Assembly: GCA_037903475.1 (NCBI GenBank)
Contig: JBAJFG010000187.1
Location: 372,001 to 436,000, forward strand
Reading direction: 5' to 3'
From: Ancylostoma caninum
Lineage: Eukaryota > Nematoda > Chromadorea > Rhabditida > Ancylostomatidae
Length of the DNA: 64,000 nucleotides
Shown: positions 24,824 through 35,325 of the stretch, piece after piece
Numbering within the stretch: position 1 is the first letter of the stretch
How the letters are laid out: each line of letters begins with the position of its first letter
Program-made: the position numbers and the translations under genes
Notes under the pieces: model-generated
The model's database searches: none
What the model was told of the DNA's origin: nothing
The model's input: the letters and a program-made list of their open reading frames with translations, nothing else

Positions 24824-25948
24824 ATGTCTTCTTCAGTCTTTAGATGGTCCGGGAAATATTACGCTCAAACAAGAGGGCTAGCCATGGGACAGCGTCTCGC
24901 ACCAGTACTTGCCATTGCTTTCATGGCAAAAGTTGAAGCTCCTGTATTAGAATCTCGCCCACTCTTGTATTGCAGGTACATCGACGACTGCTTCGTTGTC
25001 TGTTCCACTCAAAATGAAATGGACACACTTTTCGAGTTGATGAACAAGCAATCAGAGCATATTAAGCTAAGCAGGGAAACACCGAAACAAGACTGGCTCC
25101 CATTTTTAAATGTACTGGTCCACACTTCCAGTGGTGCTTTGCGAACAAAATGGTATCGTAAGCCAAGTAATAAGAACATAATAGTCCACAATCTCTCCGC
25201 TCATCCTGCGCATACGAAAAGAAATATTGTTCGCAACATGTTTAGAACGGCAGCCAGGGTGTGTTCAGGGAGCGAAGAGAAAAAAGAATCACTCGATTTG
25301 GCGCAGGCGATTGCCATCTCTAATGGCTACACACCCACTGGACCACGCGGTTGGCGGCGCTGCACGCAAATGCGAAGGAAGAATGCCAATACAGACAACA
25401 AGGTTCAGTTTTGCGTACCGTTTATCTCCGATGAAGTAAGCAAAGCCACTCGACTTTGTCTGAGGAGAGCGAATTTAGAAAGTTTGGTCACGCTCGTAGA
25501 GCTACCGCCAAGCAATCTAAAGCACCAACTGATTCGAAACCGCATCTACGACCGTCTCTGCGCAACGTCTGATTGTGTAATTTGCCCGTTCGGCAGAGAA
25601 GGTGACTGCATGAAATCTTGCGTCATCTATATGATCAAATGCAGAGAATGTGGTGACGAGTATATTGGTGAGACGGCACGGCCACTGTGCGTAAGAATCA
25701 AAGAGCACCTCGAGGGGAAATCAAGTTCTCGTTCGTCCAACCCTCTTGGTCGTCACCGAGCACAGGTCCACAACGGCGTCGATTATGAAGTACAAGCCAC
25801 AATCCTTGCCTGTGAAACTGAAATTTCTGCACGCAAAACTCTCGAAGCATTTTGGATCCACATCAAAAATCCAAAAATGAATCGCAGAGAAGAGTGCCCC
25901 ACCATCACCAGTGAACTGCTTCCATATCTCGCATTGTGTAACATCTGA
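24824..25948 (+). CDS. Penelope-like element polyprotein: C-terminal reverse transcriptase plus GIY-YIG endonuclease
   Basis: A frame of 374 codons has no stop. The N-terminal part holds reverse-transcriptase motifs, GLAMGQRLAPVLA (residues about 18-30) and the catalytic YIDD in CRYIDDCFVV (about 50-59). It lacks the upstream fingers/palm with the first catalytic Asp, so the copy is 5'-truncated. The middle part ends in WYRKPSNKN, as is usual for this group. The C-terminal part holds a GIY-YIG nuclease: CVIYMIKCRECGDEYIGETA, followed by LCVRIKEH. Four Cys in a CxxxxCxxC-like arrangement precede it (CATSDCVICPFGREGDC). RT fused to GIY-YIG is the hallmark of Penelope-like retroelements. The first Met is an arbitrary start. 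Confidence 0.93.
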   Translation: MSSSVFRWSGKYYAQTRGLAMGQRLAPVLAIAFMAKVEAPVLESRPLLYCRYIDDCFVVCSTQNEMDTLFELMNKQSEHIKLSRETPKQDWLPFLNVLVHTSSGALRTKWYRKPSNKNIIVHNLSAHPAHTKRNIVRNMFRTAARVCSGSEEKKESLDLAQAIAISNGYTPTGPRGWRRCTQMRRKNANTDNKVQFCVPFISDEVSKATRLCLRRANLESLVTLVELPPSNLKHQLIRNRIYDRLCATSDCVICPFGREGDCMKSCVIYMIKCRECGDEYIGETARPLCVRIKEHLEGKSSSRSSNPLGRHRAQVHNGVDYEVQATILACETEISARKTLEAFWIHIKNPKMNRREECPTITSELLPYLALCNI

Positions 25949-26161
25949 GTTGAGATATGACTTCTGGCAGAAAGTCTCACACTGCCACCAAGTGCACACG
26001 TGTTCGGTCGTCCAACATCACCCGGCCGTAGGACTTGTAGAGAGGTTGGTTGTCGCTTTCACTGGGTTTGGCTTGTGTTTTTTGGGGCATAGCCTGGATC
26101 TGGATGCATGGCTGAGGCGGCGTTTGTCCGAATATTCTCATGAATTGGCTTGACTCTTTCA

Positions 26162-26197
26162 GGCTCCGACGAAGGCGAGGACGCCGAAACGTCAGCC
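26162..26197 (+). ncRNA. hammerhead-like ribozyme motif, Penelope copy 1 (core mutated)
   Basis: Stem I GGCU (26162-26165) pairs with AGCC (26194-26197). The core is CCGACGA (26166-26172). Stem II GGC / GCC (26174-26176 and 26183-26185) closes a 6-nt loop. GAAA (26186-26189) leads into the palindromic ACGU stem III, and the expected cleavage would follow GUC at 26193. The canonical core is CUGANGA, so this copy has U to C at core position 4 and is probably inactive. Minimal hammerheads with a 2-bp stem III are known in Penelope-like elements. Confidence 0.65.
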
Positions 26198-27189
26198 AAT
26201 AAAGTAAAATTATAACAACCTCGTGTACGGCTCACAAATACACAACGCATAATTTGTCAAGTGTTAGACTTGCGCCGTCTAAGCGGACCTCAGGAGTTTG
26301 GCGAGTCTCAAGCGATTCTTTGCACCATCGCAGACAACCGTTGCAGACACTCACACAAAGCTTTACAGCACAGCTGATAACCATAAGTTCAAGGTAATAA
26401 AACATCTCAGCTGTTCTTCAAACATTCCAAAATGCATGTCCTTGCACTTGTTTCGTACCAGAAATTGTAAAAGCAAACACAGGGGGCTGGCAGAAGAAAG
26501 CAAAGTTTGCGGAGAAACCTAAATATGGCCCCGAACTTGATTTCAGATGGTTTTTTTTTCATTCTAATTTAGCTTTTCGACTAATTTGGGATTAAATGAA
26601 GCAAGGTAGCCCTTGAGCGTATAATCTCAGCTCAGGAACAGTCTTCGAGATTTGTATAGAGGTAGAATTTGCGTGGCATGCAAAAAACGACGGTATACAT
26701 GAAATTTCTCCAAATTATTGGAAAACTGGCACTTCGAAAGGTTTTTTTCACCGATGGAATCCCCGGCGACTGTGGGAGATGACCGCAGCATCATATATAA
26801 GCTGTCTTGATCCACTTCACATCATATGTCCTGATACGTGCACAGTGTTCACGAAATCCGCTGAGTTAGTTAAAAACGGGGAAGGTTGTAGGATAACTAA
26901 CCGCATTTATCTTCATTTAACCGAAAATCCGCAGAATAATTTGTTTGAGCACTGTTTCTGCTCTCAGTTCGAAACGCTCGGAACCCGTTTTCATACATAT
27001 CTCACAATACATATCTCAGGCGACAATTTTCTCAGGTCTTGCCTCTATTTTTTATTCTATCTCTCAAGCCTCAGTATTCAATGAAAGCATGTGCAGATTT
27101 AGTCATGAAGTTCCTGTTATACGTCATTTTTAATTGAACGACCGTCCAGCTTTCGTTAGTGTGACGACAACTATTCTTTCACACACCTG

Positions 27190-27455
27190 GTAAACGTATC
27201 ACCTAAGCTAAGTTTACCCTTTGCATGGCACCCATCAAGATGTCTTCCGCTGTTTAGGATGGGTAAGTGATTACCCATCCTACGAATGATGCACCTGTGC
27301 TCTGCTGGTCTAACGCTCTCGTTCAGGACATCTGGGCTGGCATGCATCGTTAGGATTATCCAGGGTAAACGTGTTAACACACCTCAAACTCACCTCTCGT
27401 CAACATGGGGGCCAACACGTTTACCCTGGGTAGTCTCGATGGTGCACCGAGGCCT
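27190..27455. repeat. 'CCTGGGTAA' family, copy 5
   Basis: GGTAAACGTATCACC at the left, an inner GCATGCATCGTTAGGATTAT at about 27340-27359 followed by CCAGGGTAAACGTGTTAAC, and CACGTTTACCCTGGGTAGTC at about 27416-27435 form nested inverted repeats. An inner hairpin GGATGGGTAA-GTGA-TTACCCATCC lies at 27257-27280. No coding content. Confidence 0.6.
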
Positions 27456-27878
27456 AACCTGCCCACCATAGCCGCCCTTAACTCCAAGCTAGCTATACTA
27501 TATACTAGCCAGGATTGACTCTGTACGTGAATTGAGACGCACGAACGTAAGGTGCACGCACGCAGCTAGTAGAATTTGGATCGCATGATCATCAGCACGA
27601 TGATTCATTACCAGCGAATGTGTTTACATCTGCATTATTTTACAGGAGTGGAAAAAACGTCATTTGAATTAAACCACGCTAAGCTGTCTTTTTTCTGACC
27701 CGTAGCTAGTAGTGCAGATGGTTACGTATTTACAGTGTGAAAATTTTACAAGCTATAACATGAGTAAAAATGTGCAGTGACTGAAAGAAAAGCGGAACAG
27801 ACACAGCTGGTGAGAAGTCAGTAGCACTAGCAGCAGGAACAGCAAGAGGCTAAAACCCTGCTTGCATATCATGCCAGC

Positions 27879-29032
27879 CAGGGATGAGCGGAATTCCGAC
27901 TTCCGACTTCCGAAACTTCCGACATTCCGGTGTTTTTTGGACTTCCGACTTCCGAGTTCCGACTTCCGAAAAATGGCGAAAAAAGCCGGAAGTTTTCGGA
28001 AGTCTTGAAGTGATGCAAGTGCGTTTTATCTCAAGGTTGCCGCTAATTTTGTGTAGTTTTTCAAGATCTGACTGGCATTGTGTGCACAGTAGGCTAGTGG
28101 CAAACCAAAAGTAACGCTTCGTAAGCGTGCACACACGCAAGTTTTGCTGACTTAGATGGGATGCCATACGGGGTAGCACAAGTCTTTAACTAAAACTTTC
28201 GTCATGGTTTTTCTTTTCTGAAATTTCTGGTTGTGAATTTATGTTATCCTAGTCGCAACGTTTTTGTTGTAGGTTCGATACTATGTACACATCAGTACAT
28301 ATATTAACGAAATCATTTTGCCAAAAATTCATTCGAAGAATAAGAGAGGATCTGCTCAAAATTCAGCACTTTCTGAAAGAATCGATGAGAAATTTGAAGT
28401 TGTTCGTTCTCATTTACTTCAAGCACAATAATGTAGCTAGCTAAACAACATAGGTTCAAACCAAAATCAGGCAACCCTCAGTTCTTTCAAAGTAGGAGAG
28501 TCGCACTGAGTACCGCTGAAAAGACACTAAAACTTAACACGATGATTAACTGGAAAACACTCTTGTAGTGGAGGATTGATATGAAGATAGGCAATACTAC
28601 TCAACATTCTCCTCCACAGGACATTTTCCTGTGGGAAACATAATGTATTCACTCTAAAGGGCTGTTGTGTAAAACTTGTGAATTTTTGATATCTGGCAAA
28701 TTTGCTACAGCCCTGCTCAACCACTTAGGTTTTGCTGAGCGATCCTTCATTTTTTATTTATCCTTCAGTTCTGAATAGATACCACTACTTATGAGAGTAA
28801 TTAGATAAAATTACCAAAATGAACGCCAATTTTTCTAACAATACATGGCAACATACATGGTTTACACCAATCCTGAGAGCCTTCACTATATGCATGTGCA
28901 TGTGTACTCATTGGACTCCCCGTACTTCCGACTTCCGACTTCCGGCACTTCCGATATTCCGGTCTTTTTTGGGGCTTCCGACTTCCGACTTCCGAGTTCC
29001 GAATTTTTGAATTTGACTTCCGCTCATCCCTG
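27879..29032. mobile_element. hAT-like non-autonomous transposon with ACTTCCG arrays
   Basis: It is 1154 bp bounded by perfect 14-bp inverted repeats CAGGGATGAGCGGA / TCCGCTCATCCCTG and flanked by the identical 8-bp direct repeat ATGCCAGC (27871-27878 and 29033-29040). These are hAT-type signatures. Near each end, in the same orientation, lie arrays of the heptamer ACTTCCG (27897-27969 and 28922-29001), each interrupted by a TTCCGGTNTTTTTTGG block. No transposase frame is visible inside; the fragment frames on both strands are short. Confidence 0.92.
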
Positions 29033-29266
29033 ATGCCAGCTAATGACGTGCGCGAAAAAACCAGAGGACAGGTGACGATGACACCGGGTGATTCCTCTTT
29101 CTGCTTCGTTTCTGCCCAGTCGATGGGAGGTCGGCCAACACAGTTTACACTCGGCCCTGGAGCATCGAGAGCAATACTAAAATTACAGTTGGTCCATTTT
29201 TTTGGAATTTTCCTGGAATAGTGAAGTTATTAAAACCCTGTCACTCCCTTCTGCACAACCACTTAC

Positions 29267-29381
29267 CAAATCCGTCCACATCAGGATTGGCCCGCCTACC
29301 CATCTGCTTACTGGTGGCGGCTGTAGATGAAGGGAAGATGGTGTAGTTTGGGAAAAACCAGGGGTCGGCCGGTTCGCCCAT
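29267..29381 (-). CDS. orphan 5' coding exon, partner exons not found
   Basis: Reading leftwards from ATG at 29381, the exon is open for 38 codons plus one base and ends at a strong donor (TTTG|GTAAGT, boundary at 29267). A good acceptor, AAATTCCAG, ends at 29398, 16 nt before the ATG, as expected for a first exon that receives a trans-spliced leader. The peptide begins MGEPADPWFFPNYTIFPSST and continues with a basic stretch. No family was recognised. The next exon should start in phase 1, but none was recognised in the repeat-rich DNA to the left. It could be the first exon of hlh-11, 15.5 kb downstream, joined through an unseen exon, or the remnant of a separate gene. Confidence 0.5.
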
Positions 29382-29397
29382 TTGATGTATAGAACCG

Positions 29398-29407
29398 CTG
29401 GAATTTT
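29398..29407 (-). promoter_or_regulatory. candidate trans-splice acceptor
   Basis: AAAATTCCAG read on the - strand lies 16 nt upstream of the ATG at 29381 with no in-frame upstream exon apparent. In nematodes such an acceptor close to a start codon usually receives a spliced leader. This is inference from position and consensus only. Confidence 0.4.
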
Positions 29408-30358
29408 GAAAGCGATGTCATCAAAAAATTCACTTCAAACCCAAATTTTCATAACAACAATTTGAAAATTCATGCAAACACGATGCAAGAATTGAGCGTG
29501 CTCGGAATTTCCAAATAGTTACAAAGTTGCTCACAGAAACCTTTGCGACCCTCCAAAAAGAGCATTAAAAATTCGGATCACAGGATCACACATGAATTCG
29601 ATTGTGTGAGTGTCGTTCCCAAATGCTGTCCCTATATGAATTGAATATGACTGAAACCAATGAATTTTACCAAGATTTTGAACAAGACCGCCGAGAATGT
29701 CATCACAAGGAAAATCAGCAAAAAATTCCCGTCAAGACTGCCAGCGATGAGCTTATGACAGCTGCAGCGATGCGTTTTTACGAACTTTCCTCAGTAGTAA
29801 AGTAAACTTTGATGATGTGTTGTACGATTTTGCAATGCCCGCAGCATGGTTGGTACTGAATGGATCCTGCTCGAACTTTGCATTAAGACTAGAGATACTA
29901 TTCCTCCTGCAACCCTGAAAGGAAACTGAAATTAAATGGTTTTGAGGAGAGATATTACTCCGGAGGTCTCTGAACCGTAAGCGTACCCCATAATTTAGGG
30001 TTCAACACCGATCCAAAGAATTGTCATCAGCTTGTGATCCACTGGTTATCGCTCTCTTCCCTTGTGATCCGCTCTCCTCCGTGGTTCTCCTACGGAGTTG
30101 CTGCGGAGCGGCGATCGGCTGGCAATGCTGTGATAGAGTTGCTCTCCTCTAGAGACTTGTTAGCCAACGTTGCAGCAGTGGCAGGCAGCCGACACTTATA
30201 GACCGCTCCGCCCCTACCACTACATAGTCTACACAATAACCAATTACCCTAACCGTCGCTGGTTTTCTCTGTTGTTTTATAAATTTTTACCCAGGTGGTG
30301 CCTTGAACGGCGGGCGAATCTGCTGGACTTGCAGACAGCATGGTATATTCTGACGCTG

Positions 30359-30632
30359 CTCAGAACCCCAAAAACAAGTTTCTGATCGCATCCGAAACTT
30401 GCTTTTCCAAAAGCTTGTTGACAAATTGTTTTCACACTTCCTTGCCGACAAGTTGTTCGCCCGAAAAGCTTGTCGACAACTTGTTTTCACTGCTTCGTTG
30501 TTGAAAACAAGTTGTCGACAAGCTTTTCGGGCGAACAACTTGTCGGCAAGGAAGTGTGAAAACAACTTGTCAACAAGCTTTTGGAAAAGCAAGTTTCGGA
30601 TGCGATCAGAAAATTGTTTTTGGGGTTCTGAG
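30359..30632. repeat. 274-bp near-perfect palindrome
   Basis: The left arm, from CTCAGAACCCCAAAAACAA, is mirrored by the right arm, which ends TTGTTTTTGGGGTTCTGAG. The centre is near 30495, with a spacer of about 12 nt (CTGCTTCGTTGT). The arms differ at only a few positions. Words such as AAGTTGTCGACAAGC repeat inside each arm. Because of the symmetry both strands read nearly the same peptide, which is an artefact. It is a foldback-type element or a young inverted duplication. Confidence 0.93.
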
Positions 30633-33600
30633 TGATCATTCTTCAGATGCAAAACAATGAGTGGGCGGCTTATGTGGTCATTCTCATCGCCGGTAAACCA
30701 TAATTCTCTAGCGCATTATTCCCATGAAAATGTCTTTTTTAAAGGAAGCACTCACGGAAATTTTCGTATCGCAGCTTCTGCCTAAGTCCGATCTTTCAAG
30801 GGACTTGTAACTCACGTCCATTGAACAAGTTACTCTAAACGCGCTAGAAACCCACGAAAACGGGCTGCTGCTTCTGAGCATTTGATTGTGCTCTCCTTCT
30901 CTCGTTGAAAATGTATTTCCTCTTTTGTGTTAGTTACTGTTTTGACTCTAGCAACCGATTACGCGGCAAACAATTCTTACTTCAGAATTGAAAATTTCAG
31001 TGAATGCTACTTTTGACTCATCTCATCAGTTGTCGTATTCTTGCCAGCATAGATAGAAGGCTCAATAACTTCATTCATACTGGAACTCAATAAAAGCACA
31101 AATTATTTTGCTACCTACCTTCACTTGATTTCCAGATACGAAAATGCTTCGACTTGAACCTTGACGGTTTGACTAAAAGTTTTAAGATTTCCATAGCATC
31201 TCCGTGGTCATAGAGTAACTACGTACAATTCCTGAATTGAGTGAGACAGACAATTCAGGATTAGCCCATTCAGAATGTATCAGATTGTAGTGAAGCCTTG
31301 CCGAAATGAACGGTGACTTCAAAAAGCTCAGACGTACCAGCGGATATGCCCAGGTACATAAATCTGTTGACAACTGTTCATACTTTAAACCCCTTGTAAC
31401 ACATACTTGTTCCTACCTGAGGGGATTTGCGGCTGCAATTCAGTACGACAGAATGAACAGAAAAATTCTATCGCGGTTCCCTGTTGTATGTTGCACAAAC
31501 ATTTCCCGCCGATAGACACTGACAAACAACTGCATTTGAACCCCTCCTCACGTGCCCGATGAATATCGATTCTCTCTGATGTGAGATCGCCATTTCAGCA
31601 TCAGGTGACTTCTCAACAATTCCCTTCTGACTAACATTAGGAACATCTGCTTCTGATGCACAAGGCCGCCATCAGCGACACTGTAATCGCATTCCAATTT
31701 CGAAGCACACATGGCGGCAAAATTATGCTGAATAATAATGCACTATTGAGGTGTAGTTGCTTCAAAACAACGTCAGAATGATCAAATCAGCTGATGTCCC
31801 TCACTACATAAAAGTTTGGACATAGTAAAAACCCATCCAAACACCCGATAACAGGCTGGTGCTATCTATGATCAGCTGGAACTAGTGTAATTCCCGTCAA
31901 TCAACAATCTTACAGCTAGCTACCTGTACATGTTATCGTTAAGAAACTGATATATACGTTGGAATGGAAACTTCATTATAAACAAAAGTAATCACGAAAA
32001 TTTAAACATCAAGTGTACAATTAATCATGCAACAAAACCTCAATTTTTCACAAAAGGTGTCGGAACTTCCTACAAAAGGTAATGACCAAAAGAAAAAAAC
32101 CGAAACAAATGAAAACCCCAAACAGTGCATCCCCAGACAAAACGATACAAACAATGGAGGCTAGGCGGCGCTATTTCAGATGTCGATCATGAAGCTGAAA
32201 AGAGAAATTGGTGACTTCATAACAAAAAAAGGCTATTTATGACAATCCTCGGTGCGAACAGCATCCAGAACACCCGTTAGCCGACGTTCTACGGACCTAC
32301 TTGATATCAACGTTTTCTTCTGGGGATTTTCAGAAAAAGGGTACGTCGACATCTATTAGATCCGTCAGACGCCAACCACAAGCACAGATGGAAACTGAGT
32401 TGTGCTGTGAACTTTTACAGAAACAACTCGAAAGAAATGCAATATCAACATTATCGCTAATGAAGTGGAAAACTGAGCAGTACATCTCATCTCACCTTAT
32501 TTCCCGAGTGCCTGCTCTCTCCTCTTCGCTTCGCCGTTTTGAGCAATTTGTACTACCTTTCTCGTATCGTTGCCAGGATTGCTGTGCTTATGCTCGACAC
32601 GTTCCGCCTTCGTTCGCTTTCCAGATGAGCCGGTGATTTCCTGAAACATCAATGGATGCAAATGTTAGTGATAATATGTGGTGCTTTCACATGTACGGAG
32701 AATATAATCTTTCAGATCCGTCTCTGCTCTCGAAATTGGAGTTTTCATTAAATTTGTACCCCCCCCCCTCTCCCGGAAAAGACCTGTTAATAAGGACCGA
32801 ATCAACAGCTACACTGCAAGCAAAATCTGCAGTGTGATGTGCCACTGAGAAGCTCAGATTCTACATCGAGGCAAACATGGAAATTTACCTTCATATTTAC
32901 TATATTTACTTCAGCAGTTGTTTGAGAGAAACTCTCGTTAACGTTAGTGCAATAAGTTTGCGCTCCATTTCCATGCAGTACGCATATCTCCGAGCTAAAT
33001 TGAAAAACCGGTGCTGAACTCGAAAGTACGTGCAAAAAAACCTTGCTTAAAACTTCTTCTAGATTAGTGGAAGAATTGACGCTTCAAGCAACTTGACTAT
33101 CCCCCCATATACTAAAATAAATACAAATAAATAAATACGGCCGTTTTCGCAATAACTGCTTTTCATTCCATGTTTTGATCAAAACTGCATCCTAACACGC
33201 TTCAATACCGGATTTACAATTACAATAAGGTTGTGTTGTTCAGTTGTTATATTCCCGCAGCGCTCCTTCAAGGAAATTAACAAAAACCAACCGGTCCACC
33301 ATCCTGCTCGTACTCAGCTGCCAGCTGCTCAGCAGAGCTCATTGTTAAGAACGCAAAAATCTGTAATAGAGTATACCATTAATAGCTTTAGTCCTAAATT
33401 ATTAGCACAGGAGACGAAAACGGAAACGAGTAGCAAACGACGATGTTCCCAAACCCCGCAGGTTTTCGCCGGTTCCGAAAGAACAGGCGAAAGATGGGCA
33501 TTGGAGCACAGCAGCACTTTAATGAATGCAATATTGACAGGTGTTCCACTAACAATAACGCGGCGAAAAATGGCGAATCGTGACGACGGTGGGATCTGGG

Positions 33601-34805
33601 GACAGCCAAATAGTGGAGTGGAGGAATGTGGATTCAGATGGGAGTAATTCAGAGGAAAAATAAAGCAGTAACTTAAGGAAAAAAATTTGTTTTACTGAGT
33701 AACTCATTCACTCGAGGATTCAGGATGTGTGCAATCTGCATAAGAGGCAAACAATCAATCAAAAAGCTGTCAGAAGACCACATAAATAAGAAAAAAAGTG
33801 CAAAGAAAGTGACAAGTCTCGACTCTAGCACAACATATGACTTCATGAAGAGTAAACAAGCAAACAAAAGCAATGACAGCAAAAACTACAATGGACCAAC
33901 GATTCCGGAACATTCCACGGTGACCCCAGTAAAGGTAGGAACAGCCTTCTAAAGATAGGTTTAGGTTACCAAAAGGATACCTCCATCCCTTATAAACACC
34001 CTGGACGTCTTGAAAGATTGCACAACCATCTCGGAACAGTGCAGGCGCGAAATGATGATAGCTATCAAAAGCGGAATCGCCGATCGATCGATATCGACGG
34101 CAGGCTCCGCCTTCCGCCGATGGTGGCACGTGAAAACACGTGCACACATGACCATGGTTGTCAATACGCGGTGCTTTTTCTCGTCGAATTCTGGCTATTT
34201 TTGGGCATTCAAGGCTAAACAGTGGGAAATTCGGCAAGATAAGGCTTATAGAGTCATAGAAGTAGAAGTGAGGTTCGCAGGGGTATTTTCTTGTAGAAAA
34301 ATTTTTTCCAGCAAAAACAATCTCAAATTTTTCGCATTTAATTGTCCACTCATACAAATCCCCACTCTAGTATAGCTGTTTCACCGAAGGCTATAGCCGA
34401 ATAGAAATTAGTGTGGAACATAGTATACAGAAGCACGCTGCACCCCTCGAGACAACAAAACACAACTTGGATGCCCGGTGTCAGTGCTCAAGTGCAAGTT
34501 TATGCGCAGGTGATCAATTATCATCGCTTTTGAAGAAACTAATCTCATTGTTGAATATAATATGGAATTTACATCGGTGATTACTTCTTTGTATAAGGTA
34601 AGGTACGAAAAAATTGATAAATAGGTATAGTATGCCTTAAAAACGACGACAATAAAGAGTATTTGTGCATACAATTTGCATTCCTCGCCCGCCTCTCCGA
34701 ATGCGGCACTATTTCTCGCGATCCCTCTTTCTCTAATATCTGCACAACTATGTTCCTCGGTGAAACACACGTAAATTTGAAAAGAAAAACAGGCACTATT
34801 CTGCT

Positions 34806-35325
34806 AGTTCTGCCGCAAAATTTCGAAGTAAAAATCTTTGCCCGAACTTCGCCTAGGGGGTATTTGAGGTACTGAACACGAATATCTTATCCGTTTGCAC
34901 CATGACTCTTTTTTTTGCAGGGTTACGGAAGGCACACTGTGGATACGGTATCTCACGGAATCCTCTCAAATTTTGCACCGAAGGGTTGTTTTGAGTGCTG
35001 ATTACGAATATCGTATCTATTTTGTACCGTGGCCTTATTTTCATAGAGATATGGCATGTATACGGTAGGAAATTGGAAGAAAATGCCGATTTCGGAAAGA
35101 AGATGAAGGAGGCGTGCAAAATAAAGTTGATATTCGTGATCAGCGCCCAAAACAACCCCTCTATGCAAAATCTGAGAGGATTCTGTGAGATACCGTATTC
35201 ACAGTGTACCTACAGAGACGGAGTTACGGTATAAAATGGATACGATATTCGTGCTCAGCACCTCAAATAACCGTCTAATGCGTAGTTTGGGCGAAAAAAT
35301 TTCTTCGAAATTTTGGGGCAGAACT
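34806..35325. repeat. 520-bp imperfect palindrome (foldback element)
   Basis: The outer ends AGTTCTGCCGCAAAATTTCG and CGAAATTTTGGGGCAGAACT pair, and similarity continues inward to a centre near 35065. Each arm contains two related sub-units marked by ACGAATATC(G/T)TATCC, GGATACGGTATCTCA-type words and TGAGAGGATTC. As RNA it would fold into a hairpin of about 250 bp. No coding content. Confidence 0.88.

Larger units (their letters stand above)
24824..26240 (+). mobile_element. Penelope-like retroelement, 5'-truncated, with 3' ribozyme-like region
   Basis: It comprises the coding frame plus about 290 bp of 3' sequence that is also found, diverged, at 44283-44572. The shared 3' region includes TCTGGCAGAAAGNCTCAC, CTTTCAGG, the hammerhead-like core and CCTCGTGTNCGGCT. 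The exact left border is unknown; no inverted copy of the end was found upstream, unlike the second copy. Confidence 0.85.
13779..29266. other. gene-poor, repeat-rich stretch
   Basis: No exon chain of a host gene was found in 15.5 kb. The listed transposons and inverted repeats account for part of it; the rest is unannotated A+T-rich sequence with only short open frames. If the orphan exon at 29267-29381 belongs to hlh-11, this whole stretch would be an intron of that gene. Confidence 0.5.

Noticed and set aside
30287..30652. Open frames on both strands coding almost the same peptide
   Set aside because: They lie wholly in the palindrome, so the identity is a by-product of symmetry; no domain and no gene signals.
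33770..34357. 195-codon open frame on the - strand
   Set aside because: No recognisable domain, Phe/Cys-rich composition, competing frames on the + strand, and no convincing start or splice context.
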